Numbered from the stretch's first letter, positions 50,392-59,416 are shown. The stretch is 64,000 nt of DNA from Firm-08 sp045546995 (GCA_045546995.1 JAZQDW010000055.1:1-64000); one strand, 5' to 3'. Notes: generated by a model not told the origin, from the letters alone. A program made the numbers and translations.

Positions 50392-51536
50392 TGTCTGAGA
50401 ATAAAGGACTTTACGATCTTTTGGTCTCATCTGTGCGGTTTGCTTTGGGTTTAGAAAAAAATACAGTACAAATACCGTCTGCGCATCGGGATGCCTTGCT
50501 TAGACTTGCCCGCAGGCAAGCATTACTTCCGCTATTATCCGAATGCTTTGCGCTTGAAGCAAGTGATGTTGAAAAGTTGGAAATTCGAAATCAGCAATTT
50601 TTATCGGTTTATCGGCACGAACAGTATGAGCATATGCTGCTTGCGCTGTCAAACCTATTTGAGGCGGAAAATATTGCGTTTGTACCGTTAAAGGGTTCGA
50701 TCACGTGTCGGTATTATCCGGAGCCCTGGATGCGTACCCGCTCGGATATAGACGTTCTTGTGCTGCAGACGGACTTAAATCGAGCCGCCGATTTGTTGGT
50801 AGAAAAAGCAGGATACCGGATCGAAAGTAAGAATTATCACGATATCACCTTGCAGGCTAAAAACGGTTTGTTTATTGAACTTCATTTCAGTTTGCTTGAA
50901 AAAGAAGAAGGGATGGACCGCGTTTTGCAAAGGGCGTGGAATTACACAAGTCCCAAAGAGGAATGCTCTTGCCATCGGGTGATGAGTGATGCGTTTTTTA
51001 TGTTTCATCAGCTGGCGCACACGGCATATCACTTTGCAAACGGTGGTTGCGGCGTTCGTTTTGTGATCGATCTTTGGCTGCTTTCAAATAATTTATCACC
51101 GGACCGATCAGAACTGGAAGAATTACTTACCGAAAGCGGTTTGAGCGAGTTTTATAAACAACTTCATAAATTGATGCAATATTGGTTTGCCGGCGGAGAG
51201 TGCGATGATTTGCTGTTGCAGATGGAGGCCTATCTGATTGAAGGCACAGTATTCGGAACGCAAAAAAATCGTGTCGCAATTCAACAAAGCCGTAGCGGCG
51301 GGCGTATCGGCTTTTTGTTTTCCAGGCTTTTCTGGTCTTACGATGACTTAAGGCAAATGTATCCTGCGCTTGAAAACAAAAAGTTTTTGTTGCCGTATTA
51401 TCAAATTTGTCGTTGGTGTCGTATTTTTAATAAGAAGAAGATGAAAAACGCCGTAGAGCAGATGAACATCAACAGCACGGTTGATAAGGATGAGGCCGAT
51501 AAACTCCGAGAATTTATAACCCGAGTGGGACTTTAA
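50391..51536 (+). CDS. Nucleotidyltransferase family protein (NTP_transf_5-like)
   Basis: The 381-residue protein matches the uncharacterised nucleotidyltransferases found at the ends of polysaccharide clusters: LPLLSECFALE, NIAFVPLKGS, then the nucleotidyltransferase acids in MRTRSDIDVLV (DxD) and the later GLFIELHFSL, with a helical C-terminal half. A function has not been demonstrated for the family. It overlaps capG by one base (TGATG) and ends at the cluster terminator, so it is part of the cluster. Confidence 0.75.
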   Translation: MSENKGLYDLLVSSVRFALGLEKNTVQIPSAHRDALLRLARRQALLPLLSECFALEASDVEKLEIRNQQFLSVYRHEQYEHMLLALSNLFEAENIAFVPLKGSITCRYYPEPWMRTRSDIDVLVLQTDLNRAADLLVEKAGYRIESKNYHDITLQAKNGLFIELHFSLLEKEEGMDRVLQRAWNYTSPKEECSCHRVMSDAFFMFHQLAHTAYHFANGGCGVRFVIDLWLLSNNLSPDRSELEELLTESGLSEFYKQLHKLMQYWFAGGECDDLLLQMEAYLIEGTVFGTQKNRVAIQQSRSGGRIGFLFSRLFWSYDDLRQMYPALENKKFLLPYYQICRWCRIFNKKKMKNAVEQMNINSTVDKDEADKLREFITRVGL

Positions 51537-51566
51537 AAGACCTTTGTTTTGCAAAGGTCTTTTTTA
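51535..51566 (+). terminator. Terminator of the polysaccharide cluster
   Basis: AAAAGACCTTTG (51535-51546) pairs with CAAAGGTCTTTT (51552-51563), followed by T residues. It overlaps the stop codon of the preceding gene. Confidence 0.9.
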
Positions 51567-51568
51567 TA

Positions 51569-51597
51569 TTGATTAGTAAATGTTTTTTTGTTATAAT
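51569..51597 (+). promoter_or_regulatory. Promoter of the nucleoside salvage operon
   Basis: TTGATT (51569-51574) and TATAAT (51592-51597), spacer 17 bp, directly behind the terminator. Confidence 0.6.
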
Positions 51598-51627
51598 AAA
51601 TATATCAATCGGAAGGGAAGGATTTAC

Positions 51628-52308
51628 GTGGATATTCAAGATATTTTAAGCAAGGTGGATCATACGTTGCTATCATGCGACGCTACCTGGAACGAAATCA
51701 AAGCAATTTGTGATGATGGCATAAAGTACAAAACGGCTTCGGTTTGTATTCCGCCTTCCTTTGTAAAACAAGCAAAAGAATACGTTGGCGACCGACTGAA
51801 AATATGTACGGTGATCGGGTTTCCCAATGGATATATGACCACATCGGCCAAATTTTACGAGGCACAGGATGCCGTTGAAAACGGCGCAGATGAGATTGAT
51901 ATGGTGATCAATATCGGTTGGTTGAAGGAAAAAAGGTATGATGCGGTATTGAAGGAAATACAGGCGGTCAGAATCGCCTGCGCAGATAAAATTTTAAAGG
52001 TGATTATTGAAACCTGCCTTCTCACCGAATGCGAGAAAATCCAGATGTGTCAGATCGTATCCGCCTCAGGGGCTGATTTTATTAAAACTTCTACCGGTTT
52101 TTCAAGCGGCGGCGCAACCAAGGAAGATGTTGCGCTGTTTGCGCGGCACGTTGAGCCGCACGTGCAAATAAAGGCGGCGGGGGGCATCGCATCCGTTGCA
52201 GATGCAGAGGATTTTATTGCATTGGGCGCTACGCGTCTCGGAACCAGCAGGATCGTAAAGATTGTTAAGGCGGAAAGTGATCCGACGAGATCCGAGACGA
52301 CTTATTAA
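51628..52308 (+). CDS. deoC: Deoxyribose-phosphate aldolase
   Basis: Cleaves 2-deoxyribose-5-phosphate to glyceraldehyde-3-phosphate and acetaldehyde. The 226-residue product has VDHTLLSCDATW at the start, VIGFPNGYMTTSAKFYEA, ADEIDMVINIGWL, the reactive-lysine strand ILKVIIETCLL and DFIKTSTGF. The start is GTG 51628 behind GGAAGGGAAGGA. It opens the deoC-deoB-cdd-pdp operon. Confidence 0.95.
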   Translation: MDIQDILSKVDHTLLSCDATWNEIKAICDDGIKYKTASVCIPPSFVKQAKEYVGDRLKICTVIGFPNGYMTTSAKFYEAQDAVENGADEIDMVINIGWLKEKRYDAVLKEIQAVRIACADKILKVIIETCLLTECEKIQMCQIVSASGADFIKTSTGFSSGGATKEDVALFARHVEPHVQIKAAGGIASVADAEDFIALGATRLGTSRIVKIVKAESDPTRSETTY

Positions 52309-52347
52309 ATTTGTTGTGAGTATTTAAACCAAAGACGAGGCCTAAAA

Positions 52348-53496
52348 ATGAAACGAGTTTTTTTGATCGTTCTTGATTCGCTCGGGATCGGCGCGATGCC
52401 GGATGCACACTTGTTCGGAGATAAGGAACCCAATACGTTAGGGCGGATTTCGAATTCAAAACTATTTAACATTCCGAATCTGATCGAGCTCGGTCTCGGT
52501 CATATCGACGGCGTTGATTTCTTGCCCACAGCGCCAACGCTTTTATCTCGGATTGCCCGCCTTGGCGAGCGATCGATGGGAAAGGACACGACGATCGGTC
52601 ACTGGGAAATCGCCGGTTTGGTTTCGCCCCGACCGATGCCGACCTATCCAAACGGTTTCCCGCAAGAGGTTATTTCCGAATTTTCTGCGAAGGTCGGCAG
52701 AGGCGTTCTTTGTAACCGGCCGTATTCCGGTACTCAGGTGATTGCTGACTTTGGTGAGGAGCATTTAAAGACCGGTGACTTGATCGTATACACATCAGCG
52801 GACAGCGTGTTTCAAATTGCTGCGCACGAAGACATCGTGCCGACGGAAACGTTATATGGGTACTGTAGAATTGCACGATCAATTTTGCAGGACGAGCACG
52901 CCGTTGGCCGAGTGATAGCGCGTCCGTTTGTCGGTACGCCCGGTGCCTTTGTCCGGACGGCCGACCGCAGAGATTTTTCTTTGGTTCCGCCTGCTGCAAC
53001 GGTGCTGGATGCGATTACTGCTGCCGGTAAATCCGTCTATTCAGTTGGCAAAATTTATGATATTTTTGCGGGGCGTGGAATAGAGAAAGGCTTTTTGACT
53101 CACTCTAATGCCGAAGGAATGGCGCAGACGGAGCAACTGTTGAAGGAAAAATTTGAAGGTTTATGCTTTATAAATCTTGTTGATTTTGATATGCTGTACG
53201 GACATCGTCAGGATATCGACGGATATGCAAGGGCGTTGAGTGAATTTGACGCATGGCTGGGTAATTTTATTGCCCAATTGACCGAAGATGATATTTTGAT
53301 CATTACCGGTGATCACGGATGCGATCCCGGAGATGATAGCACGGATCATACCAGGGAATATACCCCGTTTATTTGCTATGGAAAAAACGTTGTTGCCGAA
53401 AATATGGGGACGGTTTCTTCGTTTGCTTCCGTAGCGGCAACGATTGCCGATTATCTGAACGTGTCGTTTTCGGTTGATGCCGAATCACTTTTGTGA
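52348..53496 (+). CDS. deoB: Phosphopentomutase
   Basis: Interconverts (deoxy)ribose-1-phosphate and (deoxy)ribose-5-phosphate, linking phosphorylases to DeoC. The 382-residue enzyme is of the alkaline-phosphatase superfamily, with the metal acid in LDSLGIGAMPD, the phosphorylated Thr in GKDTTIGHWEIAG and metal ligands in ITGDHGCDPGDDSTDHTREY. Length is normal. It stands 39 bp after deoC. Confidence 0.95.
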   Translation: MKRVFLIVLDSLGIGAMPDAHLFGDKEPNTLGRISNSKLFNIPNLIELGLGHIDGVDFLPTAPTLLSRIARLGERSMGKDTTIGHWEIAGLVSPRPMPTYPNGFPQEVISEFSAKVGRGVLCNRPYSGTQVIADFGEEHLKTGDLIVYTSADSVFQIAAHEDIVPTETLYGYCRIARSILQDEHAVGRVIARPFVGTPGAFVRTADRRDFSLVPPAATVLDAITAAGKSVYSVGKIYDIFAGRGIEKGFLTHSNAEGMAQTEQLLKEKFEGLCFINLVDFDMLYGHRQDIDGYARALSEFDAWLGNFIAQLTEDDILIITGDHGCDPGDDSTDHTREYTPFICYGKNVVAENMGTVSSFASVAATIADYLNVSFSVDAESLL

Positions 53497-53505
53497 GGTT
53501 ATATT

Positions 53506-53913
53506 ATGGATGAACAGAAATTATGTCAAATCGCCATTCGAGCGATGAAAGGGGCCTATGCGCCTTATTCCGGATTTTGTGTTGGGGCTGCATTGCTGAC
53601 AGAAGACGGTACGATTTACACAGGGTGCAATATTGAAAATGCTGCATATTCTGTAACGGTTTGCGCTGAACGTACCGCAATTTTTAAGGCAATCAGCGAA
53701 GGAAAACACAAATTCAAAGCAATTGCCGTTGCCGCAGAAAAAGATGGCAAAATCACAGGCAGCACACCGCCTTGCGGAGCTTGTCGTCAAGTACTGAGTG
53801 AGTTTTGTACGGCTGATTTTGTTGTGCTGGTTGTAGAGGATGAAACAAACTTTAAGCGTTTTACGCTTGGCGATTTATTGCCTTACGCTTTCGGCGTTGA
53901 TCATTTGAGTTAG
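53506..53913 (+). CDS. cdd: Cytidine deaminase
   Basis: A 135-residue zinc enzyme that deaminates (deoxy)cytidine to (deoxy)uridine for the following phosphorylase. It shows the catalytic CAERTAIF (Cys ligand and the proton-shuttling Glu) and the PPCGACRQVLSEF zinc pair. It begins nine bases after deoB. Confidence 0.95.
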   Translation: MDEQKLCQIAIRAMKGAYAPYSGFCVGAALLTEDGTIYTGCNIENAAYSVTVCAERTAIFKAISEGKHKFKAIAVAAEKDGKITGSTPPCGACRQVLSEFCTADFVVLVVEDETNFKRFTLGDLLPYAFGVDHLS

Positions 53914-53924
53914 GGGGGCTGGAT

Positions 53925-55226
53925 ATGCGGATGTATGATATTATCCAAAAAAAGAGGGACGGTTTATCCTTGTCGAAGGAAGAAATACAGTTTTTTGTCG
54001 AGCAGTATACCTGCGGGAATATTCCGGATTATCAGGCATCGGCGTTGATGATGGCCACCTTTTTTCAAGGTATGGATGACCGTGAGACCGCAGAGCTGAC
54101 GCTTGCGATGGCTTCTTCCGGAGATGAACTGGATCTGTCCTGCTTTGGGACGCTTTCTGTTGATAAGCACAGCACCGGTGGCGTTGGCGATAAAACAACG
54201 TTGATCGTTGTTCCGATCGTTGCGGCCCTTGGCGGAAAGGTTAGTAAAATGTCAGGCAGAGGATTGGGACACACCGGCGGCACGGTAGATAAGCTGGAGT
54301 CGATTCCGGGTTATAATACCACGCTGTCGGCGGATGCCTTCCGACAACAGGTTGAAGAGATTGGCGTTGCCGTTATCGGTCAAAGTGGTAATCTGACGCC
54401 GGCGGATAAAAAACTGTATGCCTTGCGTGACGTGACGGCAACGGTTGACAGTATTCCGTTGATCACCTCCAGTATTATGTCTAAAAAAATAGCTGCCGGG
54501 TCACATAACATTGTTTTGGACGTTAAAACGGGTAGCGGTGCGTTTATGAAAACCGTAGATCAGGCAACGGTTTTGGCCGAATCAATGGTTCGTATCGGAA
54601 ATAGATGTGGTCGCAGAGTGGCGGCTTTGATCACCAATATGGACGTACCGTTGGGTAATGCTATCGGCAATGCCGTGGAGGTTCAGGAAGCAATTGAGGT
54701 TTTGAAAGGCCGGCAAAAAGACGATTTATATGAGGTTTGTATTGCTCTGGCGGCACAAATGATCTCTTTGGTGTTTGACTGTGACGTTGAAACGGCAAGT
54801 GTCCGAGTCGTGCAGACGATCGAGGATGGCGGCGCATTTGCTAAAATGAAAGAGTGGATTGGCGCGCAGGGCGGCGACGTGCGATATCTTGATGATCCCG
54901 CTCTGTTTCCAAAGCCGAAATACTGCATTTCAGTTGAGGCGTTGGAGGATGGGTATATTACGGCGATGGATGCGCAGAGTATTGGCTCTGTCAGTGTTGC
55001 GCTCGGCGCCGGCAGAAAAACGAAGGAAGATACCATCGACCATGCGTCGGGAATATTATTGCACAAAAAAACCGGGGATCTTGTCCGTAAGGGGGACGTG
55101 ATTGCCACCCTTTTGACCAATGATGAAAAATGTATCGCGCAGGCAAAACAGCGGTTTTATGACGCTGTTATTGTTGCTGATTCATTTTCTGCCGAAAAAA
55201 CGTTGATATTTGATGTAATTTCATGA
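53925..55226 (+). CDS. pdp: Pyrimidine-nucleoside phosphorylase
   Basis: A 433-residue thymidine/uridine phosphorylase that completes pyrimidine salvage by making the base and (deoxy)ribose-1-phosphate. Motifs are DKHSTGGVGDKTTLIV (phosphate site), KMSGRGLGHTGGTVDKLESI and SKKIAAGSHNIVLDVKTGSGAFM. It starts 12 bp after cdd; no terminator is obvious before ppa. Confidence 0.95.
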   Translation: MRMYDIIQKKRDGLSLSKEEIQFFVEQYTCGNIPDYQASALMMATFFQGMDDRETAELTLAMASSGDELDLSCFGTLSVDKHSTGGVGDKTTLIVVPIVAALGGKVSKMSGRGLGHTGGTVDKLESIPGYNTTLSADAFRQQVEEIGVAVIGQSGNLTPADKKLYALRDVTATVDSIPLITSSIMSKKIAAGSHNIVLDVKTGSGAFMKTVDQATVLAESMVRIGNRCGRRVAALITNMDVPLGNAIGNAVEVQEAIEVLKGRQKDDLYEVCIALAAQMISLVFDCDVETASVRVVQTIEDGGAFAKMKEWIGAQGGDVRYLDDPALFPKPKYCISVEALEDGYITAMDAQSIGSVSVALGAGRKTKEDTIDHASGILLHKKTGDLVRKGDVIATLLTNDEKCIAQAKQRFYDAVIVADSFSAEKTLIFDVIS

Positions 55227-55234
55227 TAGACTTA

Positions 55235-55264
55235 TTGAACAAAGTATGATATGATAGGTATACT
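55235..55264 (+). promoter_or_regulatory. Putative promoter of ppa
   Basis: TTGAAC (55235-55240) and TATACT (55259-55264) are 18 bp apart, 21 bp upstream of the ATG. Confidence 0.5.
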
Positions 55265-55284
55265 GAAAAGAAAGGAGTGTATTT

Positions 55285-55818
55285 ATGTCCAATATATGGC
55301 ACGAAATTTCCCCGAAGCGAATCACACCCGATGATTTTATTTGTGTTGTGGAGATCTCCAAGGGAAGCAAACAAAAATATGAACTTGATAAGGCAACCGG
55401 TTATTTGATGTTGGATCGTATTTTGCACACCTCTACGCATTATCCGGCAAATTATGGTTTTATTCCCAGAACCTATGGTGATGATGGCGATCCGCTTGAC
55501 GTTTTATTGTTGTGCTCGGAGCCGTTGGAGCCCTTGACGTTGGTTCGGGCATATCCCATCGGTGTGATAAATATGATTGATAACGGTCGCAACGATGAGA
55601 AGATCATCGCCATCCCATTTAATGACCCCAACTATAATTTATACACTGATATCGATCAGCTGCCAAAGCACATCTTTGATGAAATGCGACATTTCTTTAA
55701 GGTCTACAAAAATCTTGAAAATAAGTCGACAGCAGTAGATGAGGTGTGCGCCAGAGCGGAGGCAGAAAAGTGCGTAGCGGCGGCCATTGAGCATTATATT
55801 GAATGCTTTTGTAAATAA
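55285..55818 (+). CDS. ppa: Inorganic pyrophosphatase, family I
   Basis: Hydrolyses pyrophosphate released by ligases such as the three acyl-CoA ligases and aminoacyl-tRNA synthetases. The 177-residue cytoplasmic enzyme shows PANYGFIPRTYGDDGDPLDVLL, containing the Asp cluster that binds magnesium, and VINMIDNGRNDEKIIAIPFNDPNY. Single gene between its own promoter and terminator. Confidence 0.93.
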   Translation: MSNIWHEISPKRITPDDFICVVEISKGSKQKYELDKATGYLMLDRILHTSTHYPANYGFIPRTYGDDGDPLDVLLLCSEPLEPLTLVRAYPIGVINMIDNGRNDEKIIAIPFNDPNYNLYTDIDQLPKHIFDEMRHFFKVYKNLENKSTAVDEVCARAEAEKCVAAAIEHYIECFCK

Positions 55819-55851
55819 ATAAATGCTGCCTTTGGCAGCATTTATTTATTT
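55813..55851 (+). terminator. Rho-independent terminator of ppa
   Basis: An 18-bp stem, AAATAAATAAATGCTGCC with its complement, loop TTT, followed by T residues; it overlaps the ppa stop codon. Confidence 0.9.
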
Positions 55852-55917
55852 TAAAAGTATAGCATTTTCGGATTCGTATATGATATAATGCTTTTCGGTA
55901 AAAAGGAGTAATGTACA

Positions 55918-56637
55918 ATGCGTTTGTCGTTCAAACAGGGCATTTTGAGCGGTTTGCCGATTTGCTTTGGTTATTTTTCTGTTTCGTTTGCGTTCGGTAT
56001 ATTTGCCGTTGAAAGTGGTATGACGGTACTGCAAGCATTATTGTTGTCGATGACCAACGTTACCTCGGCCGGTCAGCTGGCGGCAGTGCCGATCATAACA
56101 ATGGGCGGCTCGCTGTTTGAATTGGCGGGCTCGCAACTGATTATCAACTTACGATATGCACTTATGTCCGTGACGATGTCACAAAAACTGGATAAACGGT
56201 TTGGTCTGTTGGATAAATTGCTGGTGGCTTTTGTGAACACTGATGAAGTGTTTGCTGTGGCAAGTATGCAAAAAGACAAATTACCGCGTAGGTTTATGTA
56301 TGGTTTGATTTTGACACCGTATATCGGATGGTCGCTCGGTACGTTGCTTGGCGCGGCGGCGGGAAACGTATTTCCGGAAAGCGTTATGTCTGCGTTGGGG
56401 ATCGCTATTTATGCAATGTTTGTCGCTATTGTTGTACCCGAGATCAAAGAGAATGGCGCCACTGCCGTGTGCGTTTTGATTGCGGTGATATTGAGCTGTC
56501 TGTTTGCGTTTTTGCCGATCGGCGATATGATTCCCAACGGCTTTGTTATGATCGTTTGCTCGGTTATTGCCGCCGCAGTTATGGCCGTTGTGTCACCGAT
56601 TCAGGAAAAACAGGAGGTGGCAGATCGTGAACTATAG
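55918..56637 (+). CDS. azlC: AzlC-type branched-chain amino acid transporter subunit
   Basis: The 239-residue membrane protein has about six helices and the AzlC signature GLPICFGYFSVSFAFGIFAVESG, then SMTNVTSAGQLA and INLRYALMSVTMSQKL. AzlC with AzlD forms an exporter of branched-chain amino acids or related compounds. ATG 55918 follows AAAAAGGAGTAATGTACA. Confidence 0.9.
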   Translation: MRLSFKQGILSGLPICFGYFSVSFAFGIFAVESGMTVLQALLLSMTNVTSAGQLAAVPIITMGGSLFELAGSQLIINLRYALMSVTMSQKLDKRFGLLDKLLVAFVNTDEVFAVASMQKDKLPRRFMYGLILTPYIGWSLGTLLGAAAGNVFPESVMSALGIAIYAMFVAIVVPEIKENGATAVCVLIAVILSCLFAFLPIGDMIPNGFVMIVCSVIAAAVMAVVSPIQEKQEVADREL

Positions 56638-56941
56638 TTTTTGGATTTATCTTGTCGTTGCGGCCGGCGTTACTTACTTGATTCGCATGTTGCCGTTGGT
56701 TTTGATTAAAAAAGAGATCAAAAATCGCTTCGTGTTGTCGTTTTTACATTACATTCCATATGCGGTATTATCCGTAATGACGATACCGGCAATTTTTTCC
56801 GCAACGGGTAGCGTGGCATCGGCTGTGGTTGGTTTTCTGATCGCGCTGGTTTTGTCATATTTCGGGAAAGGGTTGACGACCGTTGCGTTGCTTTCCTGCC
56901 TTGGCGTTTTTTTTACTGAAGCGGTATTGCGTTTGTTTTAA
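56627..56941 (+). CDS. azlD: AzlD-type branched-chain amino acid transporter subunit
   Basis: A 104-residue membrane protein with three to four helices: FWIYLVVAAGVTYLIRMLPLVLI at the N-terminus and LSFLHYIPYAVLSVMTIPAIF typical of AzlD. The start is GTG 56627 behind CAGGAGGTGGCAGATC and overlaps azlC by 11 bases. The partner of AzlC; substrate probably branched-chain amino acids. Confidence 0.88.
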   Translation: MNYSFWIYLVVAAGVTYLIRMLPLVLIKKEIKNRFVLSFLHYIPYAVLSVMTIPAIFSATGSVASAVVGFLIALVLSYFGKGLTTVALLSCLGVFFTEAVLRLF

Positions 56942-56953
56942 GGAGTTGATAGT

Positions 56954-59416
56954 TTGAAATTTAATGTTACTGGAATGAGTTGCGCGGCTTGCTCCGCGCG
57001 TGTTGAAAAAGCGGTTAATGCGCTTGATGACGTAACGTCGTGTTCGGTCAATCTGTTGACAAATACTATGGAAACGGAAGGCGGTACGGTTGAGGAAATC
57101 GTTGCCGCTGTGGAGGCGGCAGGATATGGCGCGAGCCCGGCAGATCGCCCGAAGGAGAATGATCGAGCTGTGGACGATACTAAAAATCGGACGAAAACGC
57201 TGATCCTTCGCTTGGTAACCTCGGTTTTCTTTTTGTTGATACTGATGTACGTTTCGATGGGACACGCTATGTGGGGTTGGCCGCTTCCTGACGTGTTTGC
57301 GGATAATTTTTTGGCACAGGCACTGCTTCAAATGCTGCTGGCCGCTATTGTTATGGTGATCAATCAGCGCTTTTTTATCAGCGGATTTAAGGCGTTGTGG
57401 ATGCGTTCGCCGAATATGGATAGTTTAGTTGCACTTGGCTCGATGGCTGCATTTGCTTACAGCACGTATGCGCTGTTTGCCATGAGTCAGGCATTAATTG
57501 ACAGCGACGTATCTGCCGCCCGACACTATATGCACGAACTGTATTTTGAATCGGCGGCTATGATTTTGGCATTGATCACCATCGGAAAAATGCTTGAATC
57601 TCATTCTAAAGGTAAAACCACCGACGCGCTGAAGGGTCTTATGGAACTTGCACCGAAAACTGCGACTGTTTTGCGGGATGGCGTTGAGGTCGTCGTTGGT
57701 ATTGAGCAAGTAAAAAAAGGTGATATATTCGTTGTTCGTCCGGGTGAAAGCATTCCGGTAGACGGCGTGATTTTGGAAGGCCATACAGCGATAGATGAAT
57801 CTGCCTTGACCGGTGAAAGTACCCCGGTGGACAAAAAGACTGATGATCTTGTGTCGGCCGCCACTGTCAATCGCAGTGGCTTTATAAAATGTGAAGCAAC
57901 GCGTGTAGGTGAAGATACTACTTTGTCGCAGATTATCAAGATGGTTAGCGATGCATCGGCTTCCAAGGCGCCGATTGCCAAAATTGCCGATAAGGTATCG
58001 GGTGTCTTTGTTCCTGTTGTTATTGGCGTTGCGGTCGTGACTTGCATTGTATGGCTGTGCCTCGGCAAGGAGTTTGGTTTTGCTCTGGCCAGGTCTATTT
58101 CCGTACTTGTTATCAGTTGTCCGTGTGCTCTGGGCCTGGCGACACCGGTTGCCATTATGGTTGGCAATGGTGTTGGCGCGAGGCACGGAATATTATTTAA
58201 AACAGCTACCTCTTTGGAACAAACGGGAAGAATCAAAGCGATTGCTCTTGATAAAACCGGTACGATTACAGAAGGAAAACCGTCTGTGACGGACGTTATT
58301 CCGCTGGGCGTTGAGGAAAACGTGTTGCTTTCCTACGCCTTTGGCTTGGAAAAAGGGAGTGAACATCCTCTTGCCGGCGCGGTTGTTTCCTATGCAGAAA
58401 AGCATAATATTACGCCGGTGGAGGTTTCGGATTTTCAGGCTGTACCCGGTAACGGATTGCAGGCGATCTGTGACAACAAAAGACTTTTTGGCGGCAATCT
58501 CAATTATGTTTCAGCCTACGCAACCATCGATAATCGTATTTCAGATACCGCCGAAAGGCTGTCTGCGGAAGGGAAAACGCCGCTTTATTTTGTGCTGGAA
58601 AATCAGTTGATTGGACTGATCGCTGTTGCGGATACCATAAAAGAAGATAGTGCGCGTGCGGTTTCACTATTGAAAAATATGGGAATCCGTGTTATTATGT
58701 TGACAGGCGACAATCAGGTGACCGCAGACGCTATTGCCGCAAAGGCAAACGTTGAGCACGTCGTGGCCGGTGTTTTGCCCGAAGGCAAAGCTGCGCAGAT
58801 TGCAAAAATGTGTGAAACACAAACAACGGCTATGGTGGGAGATGGTATTAACGATGCCCCTGCTTTGAGTCGGGCAGATATCGGAATTGCCATCGGCGCC
58901 GGTACGGATATTGCAATGGATGCCGCAGACGTCGTTTTGATGCACAGCAGACTGACGGACGTTGTTACGGCCGTTCGGTTAAGCCGTGCAACCCTGCGCA
59001 ATATAAAAGAAAATTTGTTTTGGGCGTTTATTTATAATATTATTGGCATTCCGTTGGCGGCAGGCGTATTTATTGACTGGTTTGGCTGGCAGCTTAGCCC
59101 GATGTTTGGCGCGGCCGCAATGAGCTTGTCCAGCTTTTGCGTCGTTTCCAATGCACTTAGATTAAACTTTTTTGAAACAAAAAAACATTCAAAAGAAAAG
59201 GAGCAAAAACAAATGAAGATCACGCTGAAGGTAGAGGGTATGATGTGCCCTCATTGCGAGGCGCATGTTAAGAGCGCTTTGGAGGCCGTTGACGGCGTTG
59301 CAAGCGCCGTTGCCAGCCATAAGGACGGATGTGTGGTGATTGAACTGTCAAAGGCCGTTGCAACAGAAACGCTCAAGGAAGTAATCGTGGCGCAAGGATA
59401 TAAAGTGACAGGGTGA
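56954..59416 (+). CDS. copA: Copper-exporting P1B ATPase CopA with a C-terminal CopZ-like domain
   Basis: The 820-residue pump has an N-terminal metal-binding domain (GMSCAAC, Cys10/Cys13), eight membrane helices, the metal channel CPC at 389-391, the phosphorylation motif DKTGT at 433-437 and GDGINDAP at 629-636. After the last helix a charged linker leads into a second heavy-metal domain (GMMCPHC, Cys765/Cys768) that looks like a free CopZ chaperone. The internal ATG at 59213 within a ribosome-binding context (AAAAGGAG) may allow that domain to be made separately. Start is TTG 56954 behind AAGGAGTTGATAGT. Role: export of Cu(I), ATP-driven. Confidence 0.93.
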   Translation: MKFNVTGMSCAACSARVEKAVNALDDVTSCSVNLLTNTMETEGGTVEEIVAAVEAAGYGASPADRPKENDRAVDDTKNRTKTLILRLVTSVFFLLILMYVSMGHAMWGWPLPDVFADNFLAQALLQMLLAAIVMVINQRFFISGFKALWMRSPNMDSLVALGSMAAFAYSTYALFAMSQALIDSDVSAARHYMHELYFESAAMILALITIGKMLESHSKGKTTDALKGLMELAPKTATVLRDGVEVVVGIEQVKKGDIFVVRPGESIPVDGVILEGHTAIDESALTGESTPVDKKTDDLVSAATVNRSGFIKCEATRVGEDTTLSQIIKMVSDASASKAPIAKIADKVSGVFVPVVIGVAVVTCIVWLCLGKEFGFALARSISVLVISCPCALGLATPVAIMVGNGVGARHGILFKTATSLEQTGRIKAIALDKTGTITEGKPSVTDVIPLGVEENVLLSYAFGLEKGSEHPLAGAVVSYAEKHNITPVEVSDFQAVPGNGLQAICDNKRLFGGNLNYVSAYATIDNRISDTAERLSAEGKTPLYFVLENQLIGLIAVADTIKEDSARAVSLLKNMGIRVIMLTGDNQVTADAIAAKANVEHVVAGVLPEGKAAQIAKMCETQTTAMVGDGINDAPALSRADIGIAIGAGTDIAMDAADVVLMHSRLTDVVTAVRLSRATLRNIKENLFWAFIYNIIGIPLAAGVFIDWFGWQLSPMFGAAAMSLSSFCVVSNALRLNFFETKKHSKEKEQKQMKITLKVEGMMCPHCEAHVKSALEAVDGVASAVASHKDGCVVIELSKAVATETLKEVIVAQGYKVTG
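59197..59416 (+). other. copZ: Internal ribosome binding site and start for a CopZ-like protein inside copA
   Basis: AAAAGGAG (59196-59203) lies nine bases before an in-frame ATG at 59213. Initiation there would give a 67-residue metallochaperone with GMMCPHC and the typical beta-alpha-beta length of CopZ. The upstream residues are a Lys/Glu-rich linker, not conserved protein. Seen: the site and spacing. Inferred: that it is used. Confidence 0.5.

Noticed and set aside
59160..59416. Frameshift or pseudogene between copA and a separate copZ
   Set aside because: The frame is continuous with no stop, both domains are intact, and the linker is a plausible charged tether. An assembly error removing a stop codon cannot be fully excluded.
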